A stretch of 64,000 nucleotides of DNA from Hyphomicrobiales bacterium (GCA_017305455.1 JAFKKO010000116.1:1-64000), one strand, 5' to 3'; counted from the stretch's first letter, positions 46,468 to 55,851 are shown. A program made the numbers and translations. Notes: generated from the sequence alone by a model not told the origin.

Positions 46468-46483
46468 ATCAAATGCCGTGCCA
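46468..46483 (-). promoter_or_regulatory. Candidate sigma-54 promoter for glnK-amtB
   Basis: On the minus strand TGGCAC (46483-46478) and TTGAT (46472-46468) are spaced as in the -24/-12 consensus TGGCAC-N5-TTGCW. The -24 box is exact, but the -12 box has A in place of the usual C. It lies about 100 bases before the glnK ATG. The surrounding 347-base spacer (46373-46719) shows no gene and no repeat. glnK-amtB is controlled by sigma-54 and NtrC in many proteobacteria; NtrC sites were not clear to me. Confidence 0.4.
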
Positions 46484-46719
46484 AAATCGCCACAAAGGCT
46501 AAGAACTTGTGAGTTCTCATGTTTTCGTGTTGGAGAAGCCACAGGCCGGGAGCGGCCAACAGGTCACGCTCAAACGGGCGACAGCGCTGCCTGCAAAATA
46601 ATCAGCGACAGGCAATCGACATATTTTTGCTTAATATTGAGGCGGTAGGTTTTACGCGACCGTCGCCTGCCGCTGGTCCGGCGTCGTTTGACGTACCGGC
46701 GTAGCCACTTTGCTCCAGC

Positions 46720-47577
46720 CTATTCCCGCCGCTCGCGGATCGAGCCTTCCTGGGTGACGGAAGCGACCAGTGTGCCGTCCGGCTTGAAGATCAGTCCACG
46801 CGACAGCCCGCGTCCGGCCCGTGCGCTCGGGCTGTCCTGGCTGTAGAGCAGCCATTCGTCGGCACGGAACGGGCGGTGAAACCACATCGCATGGTCGAGG
46901 CTGGCCGCCGAAATCGACTTGTCGAACACGGTGCGGCCATAGCGTGCCATGGTGGCGTCGAGCAGCGAGAAATCCGAAGCGTAGGCCAGTGCACACAGAT
47001 GCAGCGCCGGATCGTCCGGCAGCCGCGCCGCCGTCCTGATCCAGATATGCATGCGGCCATCCGGGAGTTTCTTGCCGAGATAGCGCTTGAACTCCACCGG
47101 GCGCAGCTCGATCGGACGCTCGGATTCGTAATAGCGGCGGATGAAATCGGGCATGTGCTCGAGCAGCAATTCGCTGTCGTCGGAAGCGAGGCGGTCCGGC
47201 GGCGGCACCTCGGGCATCCGCTCCTGATGATCGAAGATGCTTTCTTCCTCGGCATGAAATGACACCATCATGGAGAAGATCGCATTGCCATGCTGGAGCG
47301 CGGTGACGCGGCGGGTCGAATAGCTCTTGCCATCGCGCAGTCGCTCGACCTGATAGATGATCGGCACGCGCGGATCGCCCGGCAGGATGAAATAGCAATG
47401 CAGCGAATGGGGCATGCGCCCCGCGACGGTGCGGCAGGCGGCCACCAGGGCCTGGCCGATCACCTGCCCGCCGAACACGCGCTGCCATTCGGTTTTCGGA
47501 CTGATGCCGCGAAACAGGTTTACTTCGAGCGGTTCAAGGTCGAGGACGGAAATCAGATCGATCAGGCTGCTCGACAT
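46720..47577 (-). CDS. tesB: Acyl-CoA thioesterase II
   Basis: TesB hydrolyses medium- and long-chain acyl-CoA to free acid and CoA. The 285-residue protein is a double hot-dog with FRGISPKTEWQRVFGGQVIGQAL in the first half and DHAMWFHRPFRADEWLLY in the second. It aligns from memory with E. coli TesB end to end, which also supports the start MSSSLIDL over an ATG eleven codons upstream. It diverges from the UbiH-type gene with a 126-base spacer. Confidence 0.94.
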   Translation of the reverse strand: MSSSLIDLISVLDLEPLEVNLFRGISPKTEWQRVFGGQVIGQALVAACRTVAGRMPHSLHCYFILPGDPRVPIIYQVERLRDGKSYSTRRVTALQHGNAIFSMMVSFHAEEESIFDHQERMPEVPPPDRLASDDSELLLEHMPDFIRRYYESERPIELRPVEFKRYLGKKLPDGRMHIWIRTAARLPDDPALHLCALAYASDFSLLDATMARYGRTVFDKSISAASLDHAMWFHRPFRADEWLLYSQDSPSARAGRGLSRGLIFKPDGTLVASVTQEGSIRERRE

Positions 47578-47703
47578 GCCACCATTCCAGCGCAATGTGT
47601 TCTCAGACATGCAGCTAGGATGGATCAGTGCGGGTTTTCGCTGCTCGTCAAACCCTGATACAACGGGCGGTCCGAGGCAAGAGCAGGGAGCAGGTCGATC
47701 GCC

Positions 47704-48924
47704 ATGACGGCACAACGCGGAATCGTGATCGGTGGCGGCGCGTTCGCCGGGCTGGCGCTGGCGCTGGCGCTGCGTCAGGGCCTCGGCCGCGATCTGCACG
47801 TGATCGTGGCGGATCCGGCGCTGGCGATGCGGCCGAGCCGCGATCCGCGCGCCTCCGCCATCGTCGCTGCCTGCCGCCGGCTGTTCGAAGCGCTCGGCGT
47901 CTGGGATGAGGTTGCCGAGACCGCGCAGCCGATTCTCGACATGGTGATCACCGACAGCGAGGTCGAGGACGCGACGCGTCCGGTGTTTCTGACGTTCAGC
48001 GGCGAGGTCGATCCGGGCGAGCCGTTCGCGCATATGGTGGAGAACCGCCATCTGATCGATGCGCTGGTGCGCCGTGCGGAAGCCGAGGGTGTCGAACTGC
48101 GGCCGCTGGGCGTTTCCGGTTTCGAGACAAACGAGGGCGGCATTCGCGTCGACTTCAGCGATGGCGGCCATGTCGATGCCAGCCTGCTGGTGGCGGCCGA
48201 TGGCGCGCGCTCGCAGTTGCGCCAGCGTGCCGGCATCGCCACCCATGGCTGGGACTACGACCAATCGGGCATTGTCGTCACGGTCGGTCACGAGCGCGAC
48301 CATGGCGGCCGCGCCGAGGAGCATTTCCTGCCGGCCGGGCCGTTTGCGATCCTGCCCCTGACTGGCCGGCGTTCGTCACTGGTATGGACGGAAAAGCGCG
48401 ATGAGGCGGCGCGCATCATTGCGCTGCCTGACGAAGACTTCAAAGCCGAACTGGAGAAGCGGTTCGGACTGCATCTGGGCGAGGTGAAGCCGCTCGACAA
48501 GCCGCGCGCGTTTCCGCTCGGCTATTTCGTAGCGCGGTCTTTCATTGCTGAGCGCCTCGCGCTGGTCGGCGACGCCGCGCATGTGATTCATCCGATCGCC
48601 GGGCAGGGCCTCAATCTCGGCCTCAAGGACATCGCGGCGCTGGCCGAGGCGGTGGTCGATGCGGCGCGGCTCGGCATCGATATCGGGCAGGCCGATGTGC
48701 TGGAGCGCTATCAACGCTGGCGGCGGTTCGACACCATGGCGATGGGCGTCGCCACCAATGCGCTGAACGGACTGTTCTCCAACGAATCGACGCTGCTGCG
48801 CAGCGTGCGCGATATTGGTCTTGGAATGGTCGATCGGGTGCCGCCGCTGAAGAAGGCTTTCATCCGGCAGGCCGCCGGCCTCACCGGCGAGGTGCCACGG
48901 CTGTTGCGCGGCGAGGCGCTCTAG
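47704..48924 (+). CDS. UbiH/UbiF/COQ6-family FAD-dependent hydroxylase
   Basis: These flavoproteins hydroxylate the ring of the ubiquinone precursor at one of several positions. The 406-residue protein has the FAD-binding GIVIGGGAFAGLALALALR near the N-terminus, the DG motif AADGARSQLR, and the second FAD motif ALVGDAAHVIHPIAGQGLNLG (about 285-305). Which ring position is modified cannot be told from motifs. Its stop codon lies in a CTAG shared with the convergent HAD gene. Confidence 0.9.
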   Translation: MTAQRGIVIGGGAFAGLALALALRQGLGRDLHVIVADPALAMRPSRDPRASAIVAACRRLFEALGVWDEVAETAQPILDMVITDSEVEDATRPVFLTFSGEVDPGEPFAHMVENRHLIDALVRRAEAEGVELRPLGVSGFETNEGGIRVDFSDGGHVDASLLVAADGARSQLRQRAGIATHGWDYDQSGIVVTVGHERDHGGRAEEHFLPAGPFAILPLTGRRSSLVWTEKRDEAARIIALPDEDFKAELEKRFGLHLGEVKPLDKPRAFPLGYFVARSFIAERLALVGDAAHVIHPIAGQGLNLGLKDIAALAEAVVDAARLGIDIGQADVLERYQRWRRFDTMAMGVATNALNGLFSNESTLLRSVRDIGLGMVDRVPPLKKAFIRQAAGLTGEVPRLLRGEAL

Positions 48925-49580
48925 CTTTCGGCTGCACGCGGTTCGGGAGCATTGCGTAGCAGCTTGCGCACGAGATCATCCGGATCGGTGAAGGTCAGCA
49001 CCGGCGGGAGTCGCGCCAGCGCCGTGATGCTTGCATAACCCCAGTTTACAGCGCCGAAGTCGAATCCCGCCTTGCGGGCGGCCTCGCCGTCACGCACTTC
49101 GTCGCCGATGCAGAGAATGCGTTGCGGGTCGATGCCCAGCCGTTGCTGCACCTGTCTGAATTTCCCGGCCTTGCCGAACAGCGAGGCACCGCAGGCGTAG
49201 CAGGAGAAAAACGCCGCCGCCGGTCCGAGTGCACGGCGGACGTTGCTTTCCGAATCCGAACTGACCATCGCGAGCCGGATGCCGCCGGTGCGAAGCGTAT
49301 CGAGCATCGTGATAATGCCGGGAAACAACGGAATATCGGCAAGATGCGCGGTCTTCATCCGACGCATGTCGCGCGCGATCAGCGGCAGCCGCCATGCCGG
49401 CACCGCGAGCGCGGTCACGATCTCACGAGAGGTCATGTCGCGAAAGGCCGGGATTTCATGTTCGGTGATGCGTTTGAAGCCGTGGCGATCGGCCATCGTG
49501 TTGATCACGCGCAGGAACCACGGAAAACTGTCGGACAGCGTGCCGTCGAGATCGAAGATCGCGAGATCGTAGCGTGTCAT
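48921..49580 (-). CDS. HAD-superfamily phosphatase (phosphoglycolate phosphatase-like)
   Basis: A 219-residue haloacid dehalogenase hydrolase. Motif I is IFDLDGTLSDS with the nucleophile Asp, motif II is AMVSSDSESN, and motif IV is ILCIGDEVRDGEAARKAG. A helical cap lies between I and II. It resembles Gph-type phosphatases, but the substrate is unknown. It overlaps the preceding convergent gene by four bases and is transcribed away from the Trm112-like gene, 27 bases downstream of it. Confidence 0.88.
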   Translation of the reverse strand: MTRYDLAIFDLDGTLSDSFPWFLRVINTMADRHGFKRITEHEIPAFRDMTSREIVTALAVPAWRLPLIARDMRRMKTAHLADIPLFPGIITMLDTLRTGGIRLAMVSSDSESNVRRALGPAAAFFSCYACGASLFGKAGKFRQVQQRLGIDPQRILCIGDEVRDGEAARKAGFDFGAVNWGYASITALARLPPVLTFTDPDDLVRKLLRNAPEPRAAES

Positions 49581-49607
49581 GCGGTCTTGCGCGGCGTGAC
49601 GGGGACG

Positions 49608-49814
49608 TCAGCCGAGCTTGCGCGCCTCTTCCGGCAGCATGATCGGAATGCCGTCGCGGATCGGATAAGCGAGCTTGGCCGCGCGTGAAATCAGCTCCTG
49701 CGTTGCCGCGTCATATTCGAGCCGGCCCTTGGTCAGCGGGCAGACCAGAATTTCGAGCAGCTTCGGATCGACAGCGTCGGAGCGTTCGCTCGCGGGCGAA
49801 GGCAGATCGGTCAT
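49608..49814 (-). CDS. Trm112-like small zinc-ribbon-type protein
   Basis: A 67-residue protein of the Trm112/UPF0434 family, which activates methyltransferases in eukaryotes and archaea. It has the core [21 protein letters not shown] and the C-terminal block [18 protein letters not shown]. Only one Cys is visible, so zinc binding is doubtful, as in many bacterial members. The ATG giving MTDLPSP is chosen. It follows the LON-domain gene by 64 bases. Confidence 0.88.
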   Translation of the reverse strand: MTDLPSPASERSDAVDPKLLEILVCPLTKGRLEYDAATQELISRAAKLAYPIRDGIPIMLPEEARKLG

Positions 49815-49878
49815 TTTGGTTCCCGTGAAGATCGGAGAATGAAAATAGAGCGGCGGGCGCGGAGCGAGCAACCGGATT

Positions 49879-50553
49879 CTACTGCACCGGCGGATCGCCC
49901 GAGGTCTGCTTCCTGGCGAGGTCCATCTGGGTGATGGCGATCAGGATTTCGGCGCGAGTCTTGAGGTCGGGCGCTTCCAGCATGGCCTGCTTCTCGGCGC
50001 TGCCGTAGGGCGACATCATCGCAAGCGCGTTGACCAGCGCTTCGTTCGGCGCAGAGTCGATGCCTTCCCAGTCCACCTTCAGTTCGTTGGCCTCGAGGAA
50101 GTCGGTGAGGGTGTCGAGCAGCGCCTGGCGATCCACGGCCTCTTCGCCCTTGCGGGCGATGAAGTCGTCGACGAAGGCGAAGAAATCGACCTTGCACTGG
50201 CGGTAGGGCGTCAACACCGACAGCTCCTCGATCACTCTGAAGCGGGCGATGCCCGTCAATTCCAGAATGTAGCGGCCATCCCCGGTTTCGGAGAACTGGG
50301 TGATGCGCCCGACGCAGCCGACCCGGAACAAAGCAGGATGATTTTCGCTCTGGGAATGCGCGGTGTCGGGCTGGATCATGCCGATCATGCGGTGGCCGTC
50401 GCGCAGGGCGTCGTCCACCATTTCGAGATAGCGCGGCTCGAAGATGTTGAGCGGCATCTGGCCGCGCGGCAGCAGCAGCGCGCCGGCGAGCGGAAACACC
50501 GGGATCACCTCCGGAAGATCGGCGGGGCCACGATATTCGGTGTTGATCGGCAT
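49879..50553 (-). CDS. LON substrate-binding-domain protein
   Basis: A 224-residue protein containing only the Lon N-terminal (substrate recognition) domain, without ATPase or protease domains. It shows [30 protein letters not shown] at the start and [15 protein letters not shown] later. Proteins of this kind may act as adaptors or have a separate function; none is established. It is 33 bases after the thioredoxin-TPR gene in the same direction. Confidence 0.9.
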   Translation of the reverse strand: MPINTEYRGPADLPEVIPVFPLAGALLLPRGQMPLNIFEPRYLEMVDDALRDGHRMIGMIQPDTAHSQSENHPALFRVGCVGRITQFSETGDGRYILELTGIARFRVIEELSVLTPYRQCKVDFFAFVDDFIARKGEEAVDRQALLDTLTDFLEANELKVDWEGIDSAPNEALVNALAMMSPYGSAEKQAMLEAPDLKTRAEILIAITQMDLARKQTSGDPPVQ

Positions 50554-50586
50554 CCGCTGCTCCTTCGCGCTCCGGGTTGAACGCCG

Positions 50587-51504
50587 TCAGGAAAACAGGA
50601 TGGTCGACAGGCGCTTGCGGCCTTCGATGGTGGCGTCGTCGTTCGGCCCCCACGCCTCGAAGAACTGCACAAGCTGCTTGCGCGCGCCGTCGTCATTCCA
50701 TTTGCGGTCGCGCTTGACGATGTCCAGCAGATGGCCAGCGGCTTCTTCGCGCCGGTTCTTGGCGTTGAGCGCGGTGGCAAGATCGAAGCGGGCCTGATGG
50801 TCGAGCGGATCGGCGGCGACTTTCTGCTCCAACTCCTCGATCGGCCCGATTGCGCTGGCCTGCTCGGCAAGATCGAGCATGCTCTGGACCGCGGAGACCG
50901 CGGCGTCGCCGCGTTTGGATTCGGGGACCATCGCCAGCGTCTGTTTGGCCTGCTCCAGCGCGCCGGCCACCACGTAGCAGCGGGCGAGTCCGGCGATCGC
51001 CGGAAGGCTGGCACTGTCGTTGCTGAGGGCCTGGGCATAGATCGCGGCGGCGCTGGCAGCATCGCCTTCCGTCAGCAGGGCCTCGGCCTCCGCGATCAGG
51101 TCGGCGGTCTCGCCGGCGGCGGGCATGCCCTGGGTGATCTTGTCGATAAAGGCGTTGATCTGGCTCTCCGGCACCGCGCCCATGAAGCCGTCGGCCGGCT
51201 GACCGTTGACGAAGGCGATCACCGCCGGAATCGACTGGATGCCCATCTGGCCGGGAATCGCCGGATGCTCGTCGATGTTCATCTTGACCAGCTTGACCCG
51301 GCCCTTGGCGGCGCGGACCGCTTTTTCGATGATCGGGGTTAATTGCTTGCAGGGGCCGCACCAGGGCGCCCAGAAGTCGATCAGCACCGGCTGGCGCTTC
51401 GATTCCTCGATCACGTCCTTCACGAAGGTCTGGGTCGTGGTGTCCTTGATCAGATCGGACGGCGTTCCGCCGGCCGCTCCGCTGGCTTCATCGATAATCG
51501 TCAA
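50587..51504 (-). CDS. ybbN: Thioredoxin-TPR co-chaperone (CnoX/YbbN-like)
   Basis: A 305-residue protein with a thioredoxin domain (about 20-125) and a helical TPR region (about 130-305). The active site is WCGPCK, so both redox cysteines remain, unlike the E. coli chaperedoxin CnoX that lacks a full CxxC. The family holds oxidatively damaged proteins and passes them to DnaK or GroEL. The start is a TTG with GAGG five bases before it. The run with the LON-domain and Trm112-like genes suggests a protein-quality operon. Confidence 0.9.
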   Translation of the reverse strand: MTIIDEASGAAGGTPSDLIKDTTTQTFVKDVIEESKRQPVLIDFWAPWCGPCKQLTPIIEKAVRAAKGRVKLVKMNIDEHPAIPGQMGIQSIPAVIAFVNGQPADGFMGAVPESQINAFIDKITQGMPAAGETADLIAEAEALLTEGDAASAAAIYAQALSNDSASLPAIAGLARCYVVAGALEQAKQTLAMVPESKRGDAAVSAVQSMLDLAEQASAIGPIEELEQKVAADPLDHQARFDLATALNAKNRREEAAGHLLDIVKRDRKWNDDGARKQLVQFFEAWGPNDDATIEGRKRLSTILFS

Positions 51505-51754
51505 TGGATCCTCGCCTGCAGGCTGTGGGGATGCCGGTTTCTAGCACGGCAAGATCATAAATGGCGGTCCGGCGCCCAATTTTCAATCACCACCCGGGCC
51601 CCAGGTCTCGGGGCCGTCCCGGGAACACACGATCCTGGCAGGGCAGGACTGAAAATAGAACGCGATTCGCAGCCGTCCGGCTGTTGCATTGCCGCGCTGC
51701 TTTTGGCATAGGTTTGCCCGGCGGCGCGGGGACGCGCCCCCAATTCTCTGCGAT

Positions 51755-51829
<75 letters not shown>

Positions 51830-51845
51830 GAATTGGCACTCTGAC

Positions 51846-51876
51846 AAGCCGCCGCAAGGCGGCTTTGTCGTTTCGG
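51846..51876 (+). terminator. Terminator of tRNA-Gly
   Basis: AAGCCGCC and GGCGGCTT form a perfect 8-bp stem around a GCAA tetraloop, 17 bases after the tRNA, followed by TGTCGTTTCGG. Flanking ACA/TGT can extend the stem with one bulge. Confidence 0.7.
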
Positions 51877-51947
51877 CGGCCACCGCCGCAGTTGGAACCG
51901 CCCAACCATTTCGTCCCTTGCGCGTTGGCTTCCGACGGGGAGGAACC

Positions 51948-52367
51948 ATGGCCGGCGATGACGATCTGCAGCGGTTTGTCGAAGCCCAGGCCCCGCTCTA
52001 TGGGCGGGTGCTGGATGAACTGCGCGCCGGGCGCAAACAGACCCACTGGATCTGGTTCGTCTTTCCGCAGATCGAGGGACTCGGCCACAGCGCGATGGCG
52101 CAGCGCTACGCCATCGCCTCGCGGCAGGAAGCCGTCGCCTACCTCGCGCATCCGGTGCTTGGCGCGCGGCTGCGCGCATGCACGGCGCTGGTCAACGCTG
52201 TCGAGGGACGGTCGGTGCATGACATTTTTGGCCACCCCGACGATCTGAAATTCCACTCCTCGATGACCCTGTTCGCCGAAGTCAGCGGCGGCGCAGCCCC
52301 GTTCATGCCTGCCCTCGAAAAATACTTTGGCGGCGCGCGCGACGAGGCGACCTTGACCCGGCTGTGA
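51948..52367 (+). CDS. DUF1810 family protein
   Basis: A 139-residue protein of unknown function. It has the family core DDLQRFVEAQAPLYGRVLDELRAGRKQTHWIWFVFPQ followed by GLGHSAMAQRYAI and SVHDIFGHPDDLKFHSSMTLF. The ATG used has GGGGAGG just upstream, which settles the start. It lies between tRNA-Gly and yjbQ on the plus strand; nothing in the context indicates its job. Confidence 0.87.
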   Translation: MAGDDDLQRFVEAQAPLYGRVLDELRAGRKQTHWIWFVFPQIEGLGHSAMAQRYAIASRQEAVAYLAHPVLGARLRACTALVNAVEGRSVHDIFGHPDDLKFHSSMTLFAEVSGGAAPFMPALEKYFGGARDEATLTRL

Positions 52368-52412
52368 CGGATCGCGCATGCAGCTCATGATATTCAACGC
52401 GAGGCTGATCCG

Positions 52413-52871
52413 ATGACGAAGACGCCGGTGGTGATGACAGGAATTGATGCGATCGCGACCTCGACCCTGCGGATCGAGACACCGCATGCCGGCTTTTTTG
52501 ACATCACCCGCGAAGCGCGCGCCTTCCTGCGCGAGGCGCGGGCCGGCACCGGCGCGTTGACGCTGTTCGTGCGTCACACCTCGGCCTCGCTGACCATTCA
52601 GGAAAATGCCGATCCCGATGTGCTGACGGATCTCATGACGGTACTGGACCATCTCGCGCCGGCAGATGGCGGCTGGCGGCATCACAGCGAAGGTCCTGAC
52701 GACATGCCGGCTCACATCAAGAGCATGCTGACGGCATGCAGCCTGCAGATTCCGGTGATCGACGGCGTTCCGGTGCTCGGCACCTGGCAGGGCATCTACC
52801 TGATCGAGCACCGCGCCCGACCGCACCGGCGCGAGATCGTGCTGCAATTCATCGGCCAGGGCGGCGGCTGA
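52413..52871 (+). CDS. YjbQ/UPF0047 family protein
   Basis: A 152-residue compact protein of the YjbQ family, some members of which show low thiamin-phosphate synthase activity in vitro. It has the conserved GALTLFVRHTSASLTIQENAD with metal-type His, then HHSEGPDDMPAHIKSMLTACSLQIPV and GTWQGIYLIEHRARPHRREIVL. It is 45 bases after DUF1810. The biological role of the family is not settled. Confidence 0.88.
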   Translation: MTKTPVVMTGIDAIATSTLRIETPHAGFFDITREARAFLREARAGTGALTLFVRHTSASLTIQENADPDVLTDLMTVLDHLAPADGGWRHHSEGPDDMPAHIKSMLTACSLQIPVIDGVPVLGTWQGIYLIEHRARPHRREIVLQFIGQGGG

Positions 52872-52877
52872 AGCCGG

Positions 52878-53774
52878 TCAGCGCGGCCGCTGCAAGGTCT
52901 CCAGCGGCGGCATCGGCATCACCTTGACACCCGGCGGTGGTATGTCGTCGTCGGGCACGAAGAAGTCCGGCATCAACTCCACCGAAGGATCGACGCGATA
53001 ACGCTCGAAATCGGTGACCCCGTGAGCATGCAGCAGCGTGTCGTCGATGCAGAACCGGCCGGTGAAGTCGCGCGCTGGCTGGGTGAGGATGACATGCGCC
53101 GCGTCGGCGACGATGTCGGGTTTGCGGCTCGCGCGCATCATGGCATCGCCGCCGAGCAGGTTGCCGACCGCCGCGGTGGCGATGGTGGTGCGCGGCCACA
53201 GCGCATTCACCGCGATGCCGTCGCTCTTGAGTTCGCCGGCGAGGCCGAGCACGCACATGCTCATGCCGTATTTGGCGATGGTGTAGGCGGTGGACGGCGC
53301 GAACCATTTGGTCTTCATGTCGAGCGGCGGCGACAGCATCAGGATGTGCGGGTTCGATGCCTTTTTCAGATGCGGGATGCAGCTCTTCGACACCAGAAAG
53401 GTGCCGCGGGTGTTGATCGCTATCATCAGGTCGAACCGCTTCATCTCGGTGGTCTGCACCGGCGAGAGACTGATCGCGCTGGCGTTGTTGATGCAGATGT
53501 CGATGCCGCCGAATTCCGCCACGGCCTGCGCGACCGCGTCGGCAACCTGCGCTTCGTCGCGGATATCGCAGGCCACGGCCAGCGCCCCGCCGCCGGCGGC
53601 GCGGATCTGGTCGGCGGCGGTATAGATCGTGCCTTCGAGATTCGGTTGCGGCGTCGTGGTCTTGGCGGCGATCACGATATTGGCGCCGTCGCGCGCGGCG
53701 CGCAATGCGATCGCAAGGCCGATGCCGCGGCTGCCGCCGGAGATGAACAGCGTCTTGCCCTTGAGCGTGGTCAT
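52878..53774 (-). CDS. Short-chain dehydrogenase (HSDL2-like)
   Basis: A 298-residue SDR with the cofactor loop SGGSRGIGLAIAL, the NN motif ICINNASAI and the catalytic YTIAKYG (Tyr-x-x-x-Lys). The long C-terminal tail (about 250-298), ending in a Pro-rich segment, and the central block KASNPHILMLSPPLDM are like the HSDL2 branch; the SCP2 sterol-carrier domain of the eukaryotic protein is absent. The substrate is unknown. It is last in the cysJ-cysI-metB-amidohydrolase-SDR run, 18 bases after the amidohydrolase. Confidence 0.87.
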   Translation of the reverse strand: MTTLKGKTLFISGGSRGIGLAIALRAARDGANIVIAAKTTTPQPNLEGTIYTAADQIRAAGGGALAVACDIRDEAQVADAVAQAVAEFGGIDICINNASAISLSPVQTTEMKRFDLMIAINTRGTFLVSKSCIPHLKKASNPHILMLSPPLDMKTKWFAPSTAYTIAKYGMSMCVLGLAGELKSDGIAVNALWPRTTIATAAVGNLLGGDAMMRASRKPDIVADAAHVILTQPARDFTGRFCIDDTLLHAHGVTDFERYRVDPSVELMPDFFVPDDDIPPPGVKVMPMPPLETLQRPR

Positions 53775-53792
53775 GCGGTGGCCTCGTCTTGA

Positions 53793-54689
53793 CTAGGCTG
53801 GCGGCGGAAAGCCGAACAGGCGCTGCGGATTGTCGGTGAGGATGCGGTTGCGTGCGGTCTCGTCCGGCGCCCAGTCGGCGAGCAGATCGAGCAGATCGGC
53901 GACCAGCGGCATCGCATTCCAGTTGGCGACATGCGGCCAGTCCGAGCCCCAGACACAGCGCTGCGGCGCGGCTTCGATCAGCCGCTGTGCAAACGGAAGG
54001 GTGTCGGGATAGCGCGGGCTCTGCGTGCTGTTGCGATAGGCGCCCGACAGCCGCACCCAGGCGCCATCGCGCACAAGAGCAAGCAGCGTAATGAAGCCGT
54101 CATGATCGACGCCGCGTGCGGTCGGGAAATGCCCCATGTGATCGATCAGAAACGGCACCGGCAATTTCGCGAGGCGCGAGGCCAGCGCCGGAAGGTCGCC
54201 GGCATCGATCAAAAATTGCAGATGCCATCCCGTCTCGCGACAGATTTTGCCATAGGTCTCGATCTGGTCGAAGTTGATGCCGCCGCCGCGGTACATCATG
54301 TTGATGCGCAGGCCGACCACGCCGGCGTCCTTCAACGCGGTACGCTCGCGGTCGGAACAATCGGGCGCGATCACCGCGATGCCGCGCAGGCGCTGGCGAT
54401 GCGCGCGCAGCGTTTCGACAAGCAAGCGGTTGTCGGTGCCGTGAACGCTGATCTGGGTCAGCACGCCATAGTCCATGCCGGTGGCGTCGAGCATGGCAAG
54501 GTAAGCTTCCGCGCTGGCCGGCGGCGGCGTGTAGCTGCGCGGCGTGACCAGCGGATATTGCGGCGGCGCGCCGATCACATGGGCATGGGTATCGACCGCG
54601 CCACGCGGCACGCGAAAGCGTGAAGTGCCGCGCTGCACGGCCGGCGGTCCTGGACAGACCGGAGTCTGCCCTTGGTTCGCGTCAGCCAT
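53793..54689 (-). CDS. Amidohydrolase-2 family (lactonase-like) hydrolase
   Basis: A 298-residue TIM-barrel metal hydrolase. It shows AVDTHAHVIG near the N-terminus, LRGIAVIAP, LIDHMGHFP and the metal Asp in CVWGSDWPHV. The pattern resembles 2-pyrone-4,6-dicarboxylate lactonase and related dicarboxylate lactonases. A bare DTHAHV motif and no second catalytic cysteine leave the substrate open. It overlaps the 3' end of metB by eight bases, so it is translated with a sulfur amino-acid gene, which is unexpected for a lactonase. Confidence 0.82.
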   Translation of the reverse strand: MADANQGQTPVCPGPPAVQRGTSRFRVPRGAVDTHAHVIGAPPQYPLVTPRSYTPPPASAEAYLAMLDATGMDYGVLTQISVHGTDNRLLVETLRAHRQRLRGIAVIAPDCSDRERTALKDAGVVGLRINMMYRGGGINFDQIETYGKICRETGWHLQFLIDAGDLPALASRLAKLPVPFLIDHMGHFPTARGVDHDGFITLLALVRDGAWVRLSGAYRNSTQSPRYPDTLPFAQRLIEAAPQRCVWGSDWPHVANWNAMPLVADLLDLLADWAPDETARNRILTDNPQRLFGFPPPA

Positions 54690-55851
54690 GGGCGGGCGGC
54701 AGCGCCGCGAAGCCGGCCTGCAGACCTTCGATCAGATCGGATTCGGCCTCGAGACCGATCGACAGCCGCAGCAATCCATCGGTGATGCCGGCAGCGCGGC
54801 GCGCCTCCGGCGTCATGCTGGCATGTGTCATGGTAGCCGGATGGGCGATCAGGCTTTCGACGCCGCCGAGCGATTCGGCGAGCGTGAAGACTTTCACCGC
54901 CTCGACGAAAATGCGGACCGCATCGACGCCGCCGGCCAGCTCGAAGCTGAGCATGGCGCCGAAACCTGATTGCTGCGCCTTGGCGAGAGCGTGACCTGGA
55001 TGCGACAGCAAGCCGGGATAGTGCACGACGCTGACATCCGGATGCTGCGCCAGAAAATTCGCCACCGCCTGTGCGTTGGCCTGCTGCCGCTCGATGCGTG
55101 GAAACAGCGTACGCAGCCCGCGCAGCGTCAGGTAGGAATCGAATGTCGCGCCGATGGTGCCGGTGACATTGGCCCAGTGCGCCAGCGCTTCTGCATCGGC
55201 CTGTGTGGCGGCGATCACGGCGCCGCCGACCACATCGGAATGGCCGTTGAGATATTTGGTGGTGGAGTGGATGACGTAATCGGCGCCGAGTTCGATCGGC
55301 CGCTGCAACGCCGGCGACAGGAAGGTGTTGTCCACCGCGGTCTGCGCGCCGGCGGCCTTGGCCTGCGCGGCAATCGCCTTGATATCGACAATCCGCATCA
55401 ACGGATTGCTCGGCGTCTCCAGCAGCACGAGGCGCGGCGACTGCTTCAGCGCCGCGGCGAGAGCGGCCGGATCGCTCTGATCGATGAAGATGAGCTTGAA
55501 ATGCCCGCGCTCGTGCCTTGCCGCGAGCAGGCGCTGGGTGCCGCCATAGCAGTCGTGCGGCGCGACGATCAACTCGTCACGCCCGACCTGGGCGAGTACC
55601 AGATCCACCGCCGCCATGCCGGAGGACACGATCACCGCACCGGCGCCGCCTTCCAGCTTGGCGAGCGTCTGCGCCAGCATGTCCCGGGTCGGGTTGCTGG
55701 TGCGGGTGTATTCATGCGGCCCGCCGCGCTCGAAGCCGGCGAAGGCAAAGGTGCTGGACAGATAGATCGGCGGCGTGACCGCGCCGAAATTGTTGTCGGA
55801 GGCGATGCCGTTGGCGGCCGCGACCGTCTCCGGCTTGATGGTGTTCGACAT
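54682..55851 (-). CDS. metB: Cystathionine gamma-synthase
   Basis: MetB joins an activated homoserine and cysteine to give cystathionine for methionine synthesis. The 389-residue PLP enzyme shows FGAVTPPIYLSSTFAFAGF, EYTRTSNPTRD, CYGGTQRLL and the Schiff-base Lys199 in HSTTKYLNGHSDVVGG, then LAESLGGVESLIAHPATMTH. Compared from memory, it follows E. coli MetB throughout rather than MetC or MetZ, though gamma-lyase activity is possible. It is 69 bases after cysI, linking sulfide production to its use. Confidence 0.88.
   Translation of the reverse strand: MSNTIKPETVAAANGIASDNNFGAVTPPIYLSSTFAFAGFERGGPHEYTRTSNPTRDMLAQTLAKLEGGAGAVIVSSGMAAVDLVLAQVGRDELIVAPHDCYGGTQRLLAARHERGHFKLIFIDQSDPAALAAALKQSPRLVLLETPSNPLMRIVDIKAIAAQAKAAGAQTAVDNTFLSPALQRPIELGADYVIHSTTKYLNGHSDVVGGAVIAATQADAEALAHWANVTGTIGATFDSYLTLRGLRTLFPRIERQQANAQAVANFLAQHPDVSVVHYPGLLSHPGHALAKAQQSGFGAMLSFELAGGVDAVRIFVEAVKVFTLAESLGGVESLIAHPATMTHASMTPEARRAAGITDGLLRLSIGLEAESDLIEGLQAGFAALPPAHG

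Noticed and set aside
53022-54623. Plus-strand reading frames opposite the SDR and amidohydrolase genes
   Set aside because: They mirror well-supported minus-strand enzymes and show no motifs of their own.
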